Source: Antedon mediterranea (taxonomy: Eukaryota; Echinodermata; Crinoidea; Comatulida; Antedonidae). Taken from it: a stretch of 64,000 nucleotides of DNA. The number at the start of each line of letters is the position of its first letter. The first letter of the stretch is position 1. The notes under the pieces are model-generated. The model made no database searches. It was not told where the DNA came from and was given only the letters and a program-made list of their open reading frames with translations. Both the position numbers and the translations under genes were made by a program. This document shows, piece after piece, positions 1 to 13,900 of this stretch. The stretch spans positions 8,664,288 to 8,728,287 of the forward strand of contig NC_092676.1 in NCBI RefSeq assembly GCF_964355755.1. Reading direction: 5' to 3'.

Positions 1-125
1 CCCAAACTATTTGATGAGTATTGATACCACCACTATCATTGCGTTTATATCTAGTTAATTATCTGATTGATATGATAAAATTGAACAGTACACGTTCAAA
101 ATATATATAAATTTACATCATCCCA

Positions 126-314
126 TAAAGGCCAATTTATACTGACGAGCGACAACGATAGTCGGTAAACGGTAAGTGGAAAACAAAAATATAGAATCTA
201 TGCGCGGACGGGCGGTTGAGCAGAAACCTGCTCCGAATAGATACAGATTATACGTAGGACAAGCTACGCACTTTTCCGCTTACCGTTACCGCTCGTCTTT
301 GTAAATTGTCCTTT
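126..314. mobile_element. MITE with terminal inverted repeats
   Basis: Left end AAAGGCCAATTTATACTGAC and the reverse complement of the right end (AAAGGACAATTTACAAAGAC) match, and the match continues through GAGCG..AACG..GGTAAG.GGAAAA for about 55 bp. About 190 bp long with no coding capacity. Confidence 0.65.
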
Positions 315-865
315 CTCAGAACTATTATACTTTATATATCATTCTGTTTATACCAATAAAAGTTATCTGGTCTTGGGTTCTGAAAGGTAAGTCGTGTTTG
401 TTTCAACTCGTTAGTTATGTAGTGTCTCGTATTTTCAAAGCCAGACTACATTATCATCTAGTCTCATTTCGATCACTTCATTACATTGTATTCAGTTCAT
501 ATTTTGCTAATGATGTATGTTTGTTTTTCAGTCTATTGATCGTTCACACACTAGTGTTTCATTCTGCATAATTAGATTGTGTTTCAATGTTGTAAACTAT
601 TCATAAGGTTCTGTTTCTAATCGTACTAGAAAGGAACCACTTGAATTATTTATTTGATAAATATCTCAATTATGAGTGGGATTGACTTGACTTATTTTAG
701 ACTGTTTATAATGTTTAGAACCGAAACAATAATAAAATGTTAGACTTTATGTGATGATGATGATGACGACGATGATGACGACAACGACCGTAGGGTCATC
801 ATTTCGGTAATAAGAACTCTAAAGATTTCCCGGTTCCATGTGCTGTATCTCCACATACTACCTAT

Positions 866-1033
866 TTCTGAAGTATCATAGGAATATTTGGTAATACAGC
901 ATCTAATTTGTATCACATGTGGTGCCTGTATCATGTAAGGTTAAGTTAAGGGTTATATTACTACTAGATACGTTTGAAACACATGTGATGTTGTACAGTA
1001 TTACCAAATGTTCCTATGATACTTCTGAAATGT
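866..1033. repeat. Inverted repeat (hairpin), about 50-bp arms
   Basis: TTCTGAAGTATCATAGGAA near 870 is repeated in reverse complement near 1010-1030, and the match extends through ATTTGGTAATAC to CACATGTG. About 60 bp of spacer separates the arms. Probably a decayed MITE. Confidence 0.65.
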
Positions 1034-1116
1034 ATACATTACCGAGATCGGCTGAGATTTGTCGAATCACTATGTTATTTAGAAACCACGGAATATAATG
1101 TGTTTGATATTTCCAG

Positions 1117-4100
1117 TGCCATGTGTCGAGGTGAAGTCCTACAATGCTTTCTATGAAGACGTACTGTTAGTGGCAAGTTTAAACAGTGGCAAAATCTGGA
1201 TAACTCAACATGCAAATGTCTTCATATATGACGTCATTACAGAAGTACGTAATAGATTTTGTCATTCATGGATAAAATGTCACAATTGCAAAGATAACTT
1301 ACAACTAGATAGAGAGAGAGAGATCACACAAAACATTAAAGTGCTTAAAATCGAATTTGGAGACGTTTTAGACCATTTTAGCATTTTGGCAAAACTTTTG
1401 CATTAAAAAATATAGTGTAGATGAGTTAGGTTACTCACGCAAACGAACAGCCAATTTCTACATGTTACATTTAAGCCATATAATATTTTCTATAGTGAAC
1501 ATCATTGACATATTTGTTTTTTTATTTCTCAGATAAAAAGACTAATTGAGCCATCGCCTATTCTTTTAATGAAAGCTGTTAAGAATCCCACTGAACAAAT
1601 GGGGATGAGAAACTCACACGTATGTTTAATTACATTTCTAATAACTATGTAGCACGTGAATGAACTAGGCAATGAACAATACAGTAGTAAAGAAAGATTT
1701 GCGCTACGCCATGTGTTTGCAAAAAGAAATAAATTATGGTTGAGAATGTCTCAAGGTTCTGGTCGTTATGCTACAGCCGTCTTCTGGGGAATACTCGGTC
1801 TACAAGTTTTTTAGTCATCGCCTGAACTACACTATCTTTAAAAAACGTATTCATAATTTATTCTGGGTTTTAGACGGAGTTTTGACTTAATGATAATGTA
1901 TACTACTTGTGCTCGGGCCTGTATTTCAGGCCCGATTTTAGGTTTAGACAAAGCCTCGAAATAACTAGAGACTTGGGTTTAATTCATTCATTTGTATTTT
2001 TACTCAAGCGCAAATTTGCAATTTTAGATTATATACTCTTATTAGCTTCACGTACGATAATGCATTAAATTTTCAAACAAACCAACCTACGCAAGCGTTC
2101 TTTTCTTGTTTTCAGATTAGAGATGCTGTTGCACTGATTGAGTTTGTAACCTGGTTAGAAAAAGAGGTATCGAATATAAATTACGACTTTTTATTACATA
2201 ATACTGTTAAATTAATTAAACATAAATTAACATTAAATTAAACTAAAAATTGTTAATACAATACTCTGATCACATGAGCAACGGCTAAAGCTTGGTTCAC
2301 TCTCGGACGCAACGCAAAGACGAAAGCGCAACGCAAGCGAGTTGACCAATCGGCAAACGAAAATTCGGATAATCCATCACTTGTGATTGGTTAAATTGCT
2401 TACGTCGCGCTTACGTCGTTGCGTTGCGTCCTAGTGTGAACCAAGCTTTAACGTCTCATTGAAAGATATACCTATATTATTATTCCAACACTAGCCACAG
2501 ATATGATAAGAAGTAAACAAACTATGTAAAAGCAACCCCCACAAGTACTGTAATCTACACGTTTGAATAAACGTCTCATACATTGTCTTTTATGTTAATG
2601 AACTCAAGTACAGTCAGTAAAATATTATTCAATCTATGTTAATGTTATTTTAATTGAACTAAGGTCCCTCGAGCTAAGGGAGATGCTAGGAGATTAAGTG
2701 AGATTTCAGCGGCTACAAAACTCAAACAATTCAGAAGGTAATGCATTAGATACGATTACTAATAGCTGTTAGTATTCTTAGATTTTTAACTAGTGATTAT
2801 AAATACGAAACAATACGAACAATTTAAAACACATACAAAACAAAAATTACCTATTACAATGATTGCTTAAGCTTGGTTCCCACTAGAACGTAACGCAAGG
2901 ACGTAAACGCAACGCAAATGTTTTAACCAATGACAAGTGAAGTTATAGACAGTTAGCAATCACAAGCGAATAAGTCATCGCTTGTGATTGGTCAATTCAC
3001 TTGCGTTGCGTTACGTCCTTGCGTTGCGTCGCTAGTGGGAACCACGCTTTATTAAAGTAGTAAACAAGTTTTAAGTACAAGACCAACAAATATTTAGTTA
3101 TTGTGTTTTGTTTGTAGTCAGCAGCAAGGCATACAGGGTTTGAGTTTCCCGACGATATCTGGCTTTGGTCCAAATGGAGCTGTTATTCATTATACGTAAG
3201 TATTCCCTTTTATATGTTATTTAATTTAGTTGTTATTGAATCATGTTACCTATGCCATTCTCTACTATCTTCTGCGAATTTACAATATGACGACAATCGT
3301 ACAATTGAGAAAACTACACATTGTTTTTCAGTGCAAATGAACAAACAAACGCAGCTATAACAAACAGGAATATGTATCTGTTGGATTCTGGAGGACAATA
3401 TCTGTAAGTTAACTTCATTGATTTTTCCTTTAATAACGAGTTAAATAAACAACCATTATTAATAAAAAGTATATGGCAATTTATGAAGTTCAAGTTCAAC
3501 TCTCCTTAAAGGGAGACTTTATTCTGTATATAGGCCAGTGGCCTTAAAACATAAACATTTCTTACTGTGCCAAATAAAAATGTTCGTTACATACAATACA
3601 ATTTGTAACGATAAAACAAAGTCAAACATATTTGAAATATAATTTGGAATGAGACGATTTCTTTCTTGGTTGTATAATTAATAATAATGATGTATTCAGA
3701 TTTGTGGCTGTTGTTCTAGCGAAGATGACTATTATGTTTAGTTGGTGAATGTCCATCGATAGGCAGCAGTTACCTTGCTATTTAGATGTTGCGGTGTACA
3801 CTCTAATCAGAACGTATCGTACAGTAGGCCTACGATGACTAACCCTATTCTTTTTTCAGTGATGGAACAACAGACGTGACAAGAACGTTCCATTTTGGTA
3901 ACCCAACGGCGTTTCATAAGGAAGCTTACACACGAGTCCTAATGGGCTCTATTGATCTGGCTAAACTTACTTTTAGAACCGGAATATATGGTGAGTGAGC
4001 ACATTTATTTAATACCACCGAGATGTTTATTATCTTGTTGAGCTCTGTCTACACTATCAAACATTATGTGCCAACAAAATGTGATGTGCACATATATGGA

Positions 4101-6039
4101 CATGATGATGTCATATCACTACCATATGTGGGCACATCTCTACCATATTTGGGTACATCACACTTTTTTTGTAAAACTAGTTTGGTAGTGTAGACAGAGC
4201 TTTATACTGTAGGTAAGATTCTATCGTATGTCGTTATTCTATACAATTTACAGTAATTATTTGTTATAATTCTATTAGGTCGTGACATAGACGTTGTTGC
4301 AAGGGCTCCGCTGTGGGAAGGTGGGCTTGGGTATAAACACGGTACAGGACATGGCATTGGTCACTACTTACTTGTACATGAAGGTAAGAAAAATATATTC
4401 CTGTATGGTAAATATGTGATGACCTGTCAGCTATACTGCATTGCTTCTCATAAATACCACCACATTGTCGATGTGTTCTTTTTAATAGGACCAGCAAGAA
4501 TCAGGTACGGATTTAGACCCAACGAAGAGCCTCTTCAGCCAGGAATGTTCCTTTCAGATGGTATGTAATTGTCGATACAATACGTAATGTCAATGTTTAG
4601 TCGAATATGACATAGAACAATACGCATTTGAATGTATAACTGAACGCCATTTGCTCAATTAAAGGTCTTTTAAAACGTTAATGATTTTATATCGTGTGGA
4701 ATATTAATAAGATATATTATATTAAAATTGTGAGGTATCTTTTACTGATAAACGAAGATAAAGAGGTTTTGAAGAAATATGTATAACGGATTCTTAAGAT
4801 GACTGTCAATGATAGAGAGCTTTCGATTTACGACGACCTACCTACCTAAGCCAGGGCAATCGATATTTCGTCCGTAATCGCTTTTGGACCTAGAAGCCAT
4901 CAACACCGTGTATAGGTGAAACAGAGGCCCCAATATCCCCGCATGTGCACAGTATATAAACATGACATACTTTGCTCGTTGGTTGTCGCAAATGAAAAGC
5001 TCTTAATATATGATATGTAGTAGTTAGTCTGAGTTCCAGGCGGAGTTTTGTCTTAATATTAGTAAGAAGATAAATATTTTGGCACATATGGCGTTTCATA
5101 CGTATACTACTTTATTTTGGATATTTTGTAAAATCGAAATAAAAAAAAAAAAGTAAAAAAAAAAAAAAGACAATGAATACAGACTTGGGGCAAGTCTATG
5201 TAGTAGTTAGTTAGTACGAAATAAATACTTATTTCCTTTTCATTAGAACCGGGATATTATGAGCCAAACAGCTTTGGTGTTCGACTTGAAACCATTGTTA
5301 TGGTCGTTAACAAACGAACACAGGTGAGTTCCGTTTGAATTTGTTTTCGCGCACGAACTTTTCCATTTCAGTACTTCGGCTGAATGTTATACTATGTACA
5401 GTCATAACCATCCGCTTAAAACATAAATAAACGATCGCATATTTTCAACTGTTTCGAATTATTCTACAGCACCAGTTTAGCAATTGGACGTTTATGGGAT
5501 TTGAACCAATCACCCTTGTTCCGTTTGAACCAAAACTTATCAACTACAATATGTTATCCATTGAACAGGTAATTTGTTGAATGAATTATTATCAATAATA
5601 ATATTAATAATTTTTTCGTACCGTTATTGTTGCATTGTTAACTCTCCATTTCATTGCAACATTATGTCCTACCTTTAATTACGTCATTTTATACATCAAT
5701 GTAGGCCTACACATGGTTTATTTTGGTTAATTGTTCTTTGTACACCGATTTATTCAAAAAGACGTTTCATGTTTTGGAATATCAGATGCAGAAATGCTTA
5801 ATTCCATATTATTTCCTTTTTTTTTAAAGATCGAATGGTTGAATGAATATAACAAACAGATAGAACAAAAAGTGCTTCCCAAGTTAAGTGCAGAAGCTAA
5901 GAGATGGGTACGTGTACGAACAAAACCTATTAACGCCCAGCAAATACACCGACTAAATGCCGGAAATACAGCACCGTCTATCAACATGGGTATAATGGCA
6001 CTAGCTGCGTTATTTTTATGTAGCTTCCTAGTTTTATAG
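1117..6039 (+). CDS. XPNPEP2: XPNPEP2-like membrane Xaa-Pro aminopeptidase, 5'-partial (gene 1)
   Basis: Predicted metallo-aminopeptidase (M24B family) that removes the N-terminal residue from peptides with proline in second position. Twelve exons are visible: 1117-1244, 1533-1619, 2116-2166, 2664-2737, 3118-3195, 3332-3403, 3860-3990, 4279-4383, 4489-4560, 5247-5323, 5470-5568, 5830-6039. They join in one frame and give 393 residues ending at TAG 6037-6039. The metal ligands are all present: Asp in LLDSGGQY, Asp in DGTTDVTRT, His in HGTGHGIGH, Glu in DEPGYYE and Glu in VRLETIV. The substrate/proton-shuttle histidines ([14 protein letters not shown]) are also kept. The last exon ends in a hydrophobic stretch ([17 protein letters not shown]), as expected for GPI-anchored XPNPEP2 rather than cytosolic XPNPEP1. 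By comparison with gene 2 the signal peptide and N-terminal creatinase-like domain are missing and should lie left of base 1. Exon identity is seen directly; GPI anchoring is inferred. Confidence 0.93.
2286..2451. mobile_element. MITE family A, copy 1
   Basis: TIR-type element starting AAAGCTTGGTTCAC and ending GTGAACCAAGCTTT. Arms are rich in GACGCAACGCAA, and the centre holds CCAATCG/GTGATTGG. It lies in intron 3 of gene 1. Confidence 0.75.
2868..3052. mobile_element. MITE family A, copy 2
   Basis: Same structure as the copy at 2286: TTAAGCTTGGTTCCCACTAG at the left, CTAGTGGGAACCACGCTTT at the right, with repeated GCGTTGCGT arms. It lies in intron 4 of gene 1. Confidence 0.75.
4041..4202. 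mobile_element. MITE family B, copy 1
   Basis: Ends AGCTCTGTCTACACTATCAA and TTGGTAGTGTAGACAGAGCT are inverted. The centre carries repeated ACATATATGG / CCATATTTGGG units. It lies in intron 7 of gene 1. Confidence 0.75.
4815..5005. mobile_element. MITE family C, copy 1
   Basis: Begins GAGAGCTTTCGATTTACGAC and ends GTTGTCGCAAATGAAAAGCTC, imperfect inverted ends shared with copies at 8300, 10618, 17369 and 47387. It lies in intron 9 of gene 1. Confidence 0.65.
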
Positions 6040-6246
6040 GTGTGCAAATGTAGAGGTTGTCACATATGTAGATTAGGCCAGTCAAGCCACACCTAAATTC
6101 ATAACCAATCGTATTTGCAGTGATGTACAGCAAATTGTATTGAGAAATTAAATTCTGGAATCTAAAGATACAAATTAACTATTTACACCTAAATGTGTGC
6201 ATTTTCTACCACCTATGTTCACACGCTCTTTCATCTATCGGAGTTT

Positions 6247-6252
6247 AATAAA
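6247..6252 (+). terminator. Polyadenylation signal AATAAA, gene 1
   Basis: First AATAAA after the stop codon of gene 1, about 210 bp into the presumed 3' UTR. A second AATAAA lies at 6605-6610. Which one is used cannot be told from sequence. Confidence 0.5.
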
Positions 6253-6425
6253 GTGCTTCAATCAGTTTAACTTGTTCTGCGTTCAAACGTGTGTGGTATA
6301 ACGTTACATCGGACATACTAGAAAACTATCGGAGTTATATCTTAGTATTATCGGAGTTAACGACACATAATAAGAACGTTAATCGTTCACATGCGCATTT
6401 ACGTCGAATGTAATTCTGATATGGC

Positions 6426-6563
6426 TTAAAGATTGGTTCACACTAAGAGGCAATGAGGACGCAATCACAAGGTCAGTGATTTGACCAATCACAACGATGG
6501 ATTATTCAAACTCTCGCTTTTCATTGGTCAACTCGCATGTGTCCTAGTGGAAACCAAGCTTCA
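6426..6563. mobile_element. MITE family A, copy 3
   Basis: TTAAAGATTGGTTCACACTA at the left and CCTAGTGGAAACCAAGCTTC at the right, with the inner GACCAATCACAA / TTGGTCAACTCG pair. Shorter and more diverged than copies 1 and 2. Confidence 0.65.
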
Positions 6564-7274
6564 TTCTATGTACCTTAGTGCGTGTGAACACGGCCCATGT
6601 TTGGAATAAAGTGTATCATGTGATAGATTTAGGTGTGACTTGACTGTTTTAAATATAATCGGACACAATTAATACAGTAGGTTAGCTAGATTAGTTTAAT
6701 GAGGTTATAATGTATATAGTTGTAAGCAGGAATATATCATAATACAATCTTTTGTATTATTGATATATATAGATTAAAATTACAAATCATCAACTTTCGT
6801 TATTTTTTTAGGTACTCTACTTAATTAAAAATAATTACAAATTATGACAGTTAAAATAACATATAGAAAACAATTATGAGTATAAAAGATCATTTGTACA
6901 ATTTAAAATTTATATTCCCTGATTTAATTTGAGTTGTTATAAAATATTGTCTCTTGTAAATTACAGTGTATAAAGTATAATGGTATGTATGCTATATGAT
7001 TCGCTCTAAAAAAGCGTTATCAGATGATAATAGTAGACCTCCATGGACGGGACTCACGTTTTTGAACTTTTATACAAGCTAAAATGTGCGCATATTAAGA
7101 TTGTGATGTTAGGTTCATTAGTCTGTGTTTTGCAATGTGTAGGTCTATGATTATTTCATTAAATCAAATAAAATTATAAAAAGATGTATATCAAAATAAC
7201 ACACAGAAGAAAATCTATTCACTGCTATATCTTCGGAAGGCTGGGTATTTTCTGTATCGCGTTTGCCAGAGTAC

Positions 7275-7874
7275 TTAGAAAAGCTTACGTACGCTAACAA
7301 CCATAATAGCTGTAGCAATTAAAACCATGAATGAAGGAACTTGACGCGTTGATCCACTGAACACATAGTCATACGATACTTGAACGGTCTTGCTTTCCAT
7401 CCAGTCAATCGCCGCCTCAGATGCAAGCTCATTCCTTACTTCATCTCGAATTTTTTTATTGTAGTCATTCAGCCAATCAATCTATAAAGATACAGATGAT
7501 TACATCAGTGGCGCAACGCGAAGGCCTGGGGCCCCTGGTTTAGAAACCCTCCAACGTTGGATGTGATCCGGCCCAGGGGCCTCATAAGCTCCAGGGCCCT
7601 TGGGTTTAGCCAGTGAGCGCTCATAGTCGTTACGCCACTGATTATATAGTAAGAATGGACATATCGAATAATACAGTAGAAACCCTTCTTTGGAACATCC
7701 AGGGCAATTGTTTTATAGTTCCGAAGGTATCCCCTCAATAAAGGCCGGCTGTAATAAAATGCCGCCCCAAATGTTAATTGTTGAAGCAAGGTACAGTGTA
7801 TTCAAACTAACATGACGCGACAAACTATATTGAAGCGCCTTGAGCACTTTAGTGATATGTACGCTGTATAAATC

Positions 7875-7906
<32 letters not shown>

Positions 7907-10900
7907 GAAATGAGCCAATTTTGAATGAAATATAAAATTGTACTAATAATTTTACCTGTTGACGGCTAAGTAAACTGTAATCAATGAGTTTAGGTTCAAA
8001 TGGAACGAGTGCAACCGGTTCAAATGTCATGTACTTATATCCATTAAATTGATGCTGAAAACAATAAATTTATCTTAGTGAGAAAAAAATCAGTGTACTA
8101 TAAATGAGGGAGAGGCGGAGGCTTACAATTAAGTGCCGTGTTCTCCCCCTTCCTCTTAAGTAAAGGTGTTGGGGACCCTTGGCTATCACAAGTTCTCATT
8201 CATTCTAAATCACACTATTTAGAAGCACATATCTCTTTTGGAAGACACGATTAAATCGTTGAATATGTCGTGAATCAGAGTCGGCGTGAATTAATAATAG
8301 GGAGCTTTCGATTTGCGTCGGTTGGGTGTCGCCTGGACATAGAAACCATCACCCATGTGTCGAGGTAAGGAGGTGCGAGGACACAACTCCCAATTATATT
8401 CCCGTATGCACACAATGAACTCGGTCGTCGCAAATTATAAAGATAGTTTGAGTCCCTAATATAATGTCTTGAATACTAGTGAAACTACAATCGACATATA
8501 TATATATATATATTGTTTGAAGGTTGCATGGCGAAATTAAATGTTGATCACTACTGAGAACGATCAAAGCATATTGATCAAAACGTCGAGAAACTCAACA
8601 GTTCTTTTCAGAACTAATATACGTAGTGTACTGTAAACTTTATACATTTTATCATGTGGTCAGAACTAAATTGTTTCTGTAAATTACGTCATATAACTTA
8701 GTATGTGTAGGTAAAGTCTGTCATGCGTGACTAAAATAATTTGCATGTAGTTCCATGTGTATGTTATTGAACCGTGGAATGCTGTCAACACAGTAGTGGC
8801 TTACTTCTAGTTTATCAGATATGTCCGTTGCCATCACAATCGTCTCCAGTCGGATTCCGAACGAGTTAGCTTCGTAGTATCCAGGCTCTGAAAGCAAATC
8901 AAATTAGATAATTGCCAAGGTAGGTGAAATATACTTAGTACTTGCTTAGACGAATGCTTCGGCGAATAGACAGTGATGTATTTAAAGTAATCACTGTTGG
9001 TTTAATGTTACGCCGGTGATTTTGTATAATAGGGGAGGAATTCAACTATTTGGGCCGTTTGACTAGCTATTTACCCGGGTAAGTTGGTTTCATGAGTACA
9101 ATGTTGGAACAAAATTATCTTGGTAAATAACTATACCTGGACGGGCCTTAAGACGCCGGCTTAAAAAACACCATAGGCCTAATTCAAGATGCCTAGAAAA
9201 AACTGCGGTAGTAAGGTATTGGATTGAAATGCGTACTTCATTTAGGCCTTACTTCGTTTTTATTATTTACCGTACTGTTTTACTGAAACAACCTGTATTG
9301 TTTGCCTTATTTATAGTTTAAGATTAGGTTAATATAAAATAATCATTGTGATGCTAAGCTATATGATATAAGATGATATTTTGTTTCAAACGGTTTTATT
9401 CTATTTCCTAATATATAGTATATCATTGGTCTGTGTTATTTTAAATGGAATCATACACTTACTGCAATCTTGATAGTGCTTAATTGTATTTAACAATTCT
9501 CGTGGTAACAAATTAGGCCTAAGCTGCTTTGTTATCTAAATATCTAAACCATCATAACAGTTTAGTGTTTAGTGTGAGGGTATCAAAATTAGACGGAACA
9601 TGATATAAATTAATTATATTAATTTCATATTACAGATTCTGAATATACGATAGGCCTGTTAGTATAGTTATTGTAATTCTAAATGCTATATTCTCAGTGC
9701 AGTTATCTTGTAACTATCTAATAACTATTGGTATTATATTTAGTGAGCAACATGATAAATAATAGCTACTTGGTTTCTGACAATTAACGTTGATAAACTT
9801 AGGGTAATGAACGAGAAAAAAATATACCATTACTGATTTTGCGGTAAGTTTTCCCCAACTGATTTTCACAGACAATAAGTCCTGAAAAACCGCCAAATAA
9901 TTCGTCACATTTAAGTAGGCCTATTCTATCATGTTTAAAATAATAATACGCACCCAGGAGGTATGCTGACGCTGTACAGTAGCCTATCTCAACGTTTTTG
10001 ATGTAATATGTCATATGTATGACCAAAATAAATTAAAATAATAGTCCTCTAAAATATGTTATAAGGTGCGAACAAAATGACAAGTGAAACATAATGCTCA
10101 ATGAATGATTTTAAGTCATGTTAGGTCTGCATGAGCAAAAGGTAAATCTATCTTCAGATACATTACCATTGGATACAAAAACACCGTGTTCGATTGGTTC
10201 TTCACCAGTATAACCGCCAATGTTTATTGGACCTAAATTCACAAGACAGAGACTATCCCGTGATCGTGTTTTGTTTCAAGTTTAGTTTGCAGTTTTAGAA
10301 ACGACTCACAGCTGGAATCCGTATAAACGTCAATTAGACTGTACGTAATTACGTCATATTGACTTTGTTGGTGTATTAATAATACTAATAGTGATATACT
10401 ATTGTTTTAGATAGTTTTATTTACGCGATTTGAACGTTTATTTCCATCACAGCTGTAGTTGTTTCGTAAACCGCCTAAAATCTACCTGTCAAACCTACCA
10501 TCGGAGAAGAACATGCCATGTTCTATTGGTTTCTCAGTCTCCCGGTAGCCAATATTAATGCGAGCTGGTCCTGTTTATTGAATTGACAATAACGTAACGT
10601 GGTCCAGTTAAAATATTAGAAAGCTTTCGATTTGCGACGCCATACTATTGTTTGTCATCGCCTAGCTAGATCTAGAATTCGCCAACTGTGTAGATGAACT
10701 GAGAGGGAAAGTACGTCTCAGTATCCCCGCATAAGCGGCGCACAATGAATCAACATGAACTACAGTAGTAAGTTCATAAGTCAAATATTTCATCGGAAAT
10801 CGAAAGCTCCTTACAGTACGGTACAATTGTACACTAACATCAGACATGAATTTTACATTTGTTATTATCTTCACTACAATTAAAAACTCCTTTTTAGAAA

Positions 10901-13900
10901 TTCTTTAGATAATATTCAGGTGCCATACGATCAGGAGTGGAAACATACAGTATTATAAGCGCTCTAATTGGACTTCAAATAGGCCTACACAATGCATAAT
11001 ATTGCGTGTATGGTGAAGAAGAATTATGCATATTGCACTTATGTATCTTATGCTTTCACTTTTGCATCCACATTTGGTTCTATATTGATAATTATTTGTA
11101 TTATTCTTATTATTAAACATTCATATTTAATTTTGAAAATCTATATATAACAATACTTACCTTCATGAACGTTAAGAAAGTGACCAATACCGTGTCCTGT
11201 TCCATGAAGGTAGTCCATTCCATTTGCCCAAAGAGGAGCTCGTGCAATTGCATCGATATCACGACCTGCGTATTAAAATATAGGATTATAAACACTTCTG
11301 ATATATAATTCATTGGGTAGGGATCAAGACGTTGTTATGCCCTATACCCCTCTTAAAGTAACCGCTACCCTCTCTGACGAAAACCATTTAATTTCTTACC
11401 ATAAACACCACTTCTAAAAACAGTTCGGCATAAATCAATTGCTCCCATTAAAACACGTGTGTATGCATCCTAAAAAAATAAATAACATTTTATTATTATT
11501 ATTATTTTAAATAAATAAATTCGTTAGATAAGTTAATGCAAATATATATGAGACTAAATGTTTCTCAAATACACAGTAATTTCATCGTAAGAAACTGACG
11601 ATTTCAAATGTACGTATCGCCGACTATAATACATGTCGTTTGCAGGAACGAATAAATAGACAACTATAAAACTAGCACTCTTTCTAGAATATTTACCGAA
11701 TTTCGCCCTTACGTGAATTTATATATAAATTATATAGTAACAAGACATAATTACCCTTTGGAAATCCGTCGGATCACCAAAATGGAATGTTCTTGTAATA
11801 TCAGTAGTACCGTCACTAAGAAAGTATTTAAGAAAATGTTTAACTTCAAAGAAAAACTGTTAGATTTTTAGATTTTAAATTTTTGATGGAAAAAAATGTT
11901 TTTTGTTTACACATTATGTATACTTGTTGCTGGTCCTGAAGAAAACACAGAAAAAAACTACCCCAAAAAAGTATGTGTGTGCTTGTATACACGTGTATTT
12001 TATTTGTACATGATGTAAACTCAATTATTGTTATGTTTTACGTTCAAGATCCAAACTGCATCATTTCAAATTTTTAATGATCATGCTAGTTTGTTTGTAT
12101 ATTTTTTAGACTCTGTTTTTATATTCTACGTATGTGGACATAATTTACTTCTAAATACTGTATAAATACCTATTTATTAAGGAATGATACGTTTTTTTTC
12201 GATGAAATAAAAGTGGGAAGAAGCCACAAAACACACAAAAAAATGTTTAAAATTGCATGTTGAAAGATTACATGTTAGATTAAATAATAAATCTGTATAA
12301 CTGTATAATAGAATGCACAAAATAACTACTTACAGATATTGCCCACCAGAATCCAATAAATATGTACTGGCTTTCGAAATCGCTTTGTTAGTTGCTTCAG
12401 ATGAACTAAGATTAAAAAACAGGTATTCAGTTCAGTTTTATTCGGTTCACTCAAAAATACAAAGACAAACATAACAGAAAAAAAGCACAAGATAACAATA
12501 TTAATAGAATGAACCGAAGAATAACCCAAGAAAGTTTAAAAGAAAAGTTATTTCCATTGGGATCCTCAGACATAAAAATAACACTGATAATTGCACTTAA
12601 AGCGCCCTATGACTACTAAAAGGTTAAAAAATTGTACAGTAAACATGATAAGGATAGCATAAAGGTAGGCGTATATAAAATGCACAGGCAAATAGCAATG
12701 TTTTAACGGAGCGTACGAACCGCTATAGAAATCCGATTATCCCTATAAAGATATTTCAGAAATAATCTGTTTGATACATTTACTTAAATTGTTAGTTAAG
12801 TTTTAAATATCATCATTATTGTTTTCTTGAACTGCAACCATGAGCGAGTCATATGGCCAAGCGGTTAAGACAGGGGCGCCGTTTACCGTACCTAAAGAGC
12901 CAACAACAACATCGGCAAGGGTTCGAGGCCGACTCGCTCCTAGTTCTGGTGGTGGAACAAGTCTTCTCGGTTAAGGACTATAAACCGTAGGTCCAGTGTA
13001 CACAGTTATAACCTGTGTGTACTTTAAAGAACCCAGTTCATTATTCGAAAAAGAGTAGGGGGTTACCCCGGTGAACTGGTTCACACAATAGCCCATGTAT
13101 CAGGGGGATTACCACCTATCTGATAGGACAGTGATTAATTCAATATTGGTAATCCTTGGCCCCATTGCCTAAAGACATAAAATAAAATAAAAATAAATAA
13201 ATGTAGGCCTATTCTGCGAAGGAATTTTATCTGTATCTGTAGCATACAGTATGATCGAATTCAATATGTTGGCTGGTCCTAGACTCGGTCCTAGCAGCTA
13301 TATCATCCAGTTAAGTAGTTTTTTGTTTAGTCCTTACCTGTAATGTATAATAGCTCCGTTGGCTCCGAATCCTGAAATTGTTTCAAAGCTAAGGCTTTTA
13401 AAATTTTCTTTTTTCCTGTAAAATAAACAGTTTATGTAAGTAAGTACATTGTGTTAACTCTTTAACCACTTGCAATTTCTTAGCAAGTAGTATTATGGTT
13501 AATTATACACAGTGCAGTGACAAACTAAAATATCACGTTTTGATTTTTCTGCAGTAACTGCAGTAGAATAATTTTAACATGATCCATTAACAGTGATGTG
13601 AACATGCTAGTAACAGCGTAGCAACAGTGATACCTGCATAAACTTACTCTCTAAATTCGTATAATTTTTCTTGACAACTTAGCTCACTCAGCTTATCGAC
13701 ATCCCCCACTTCAGGATCCTAAATAAATATTATAGAGATTTATTGTGATTTAGAACAATATGACATAAATTAAAATATTGTTAATAATTCGCATCGAATT
13801 CTAAGACTAAATAGGCTCCTAATAATTAGATATTTATTTTCTTGTATTATGTTTACAGTGTATTTTATATGCTGCCCGTCTCGTCACTCGGACACCTAAA

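Larger units (their letters stand above)
1..1116. other. Intron or upstream part of gene 1, no exon recognised
   Basis: The exon preceding 1117 should encode a motif like the [10 protein letters not shown] exon of gene 2. Nothing similar appears on the plus strand here, so it lies further left. The stretch holds a MITE (126-314), a GAT/GAC-rich microsatellite (750-790) and an inverted repeat (866-1033). Confidence 0.6.
6040..7274. other. Convergent intergenic region between gene 1 and gene 2
   Basis: The 1.2 kb between the two stop codons holds both 3' UTRs. It contains AATAAA signals for gene 1 (6247, 6605) and MITE A copy 3. No coding potential is seen. On the minus strand the only weak poly(A)-like hexamer I find for gene 2 is ATTAAA (6923-6928). 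Confidence 0.6.

Noticed and set aside
4264-4497. Minus-strand open frame over exon H of gene 1
   Set aside because: Antisense shadow of the HGTGHGIGH exon and the adjacent intron.
12860-12935. Possible functional tRNA gene
   Set aside because: The A- and B-boxes are present but the anticodon arm is not formed, and the same sequence continues into a shared SINE body in three copies.
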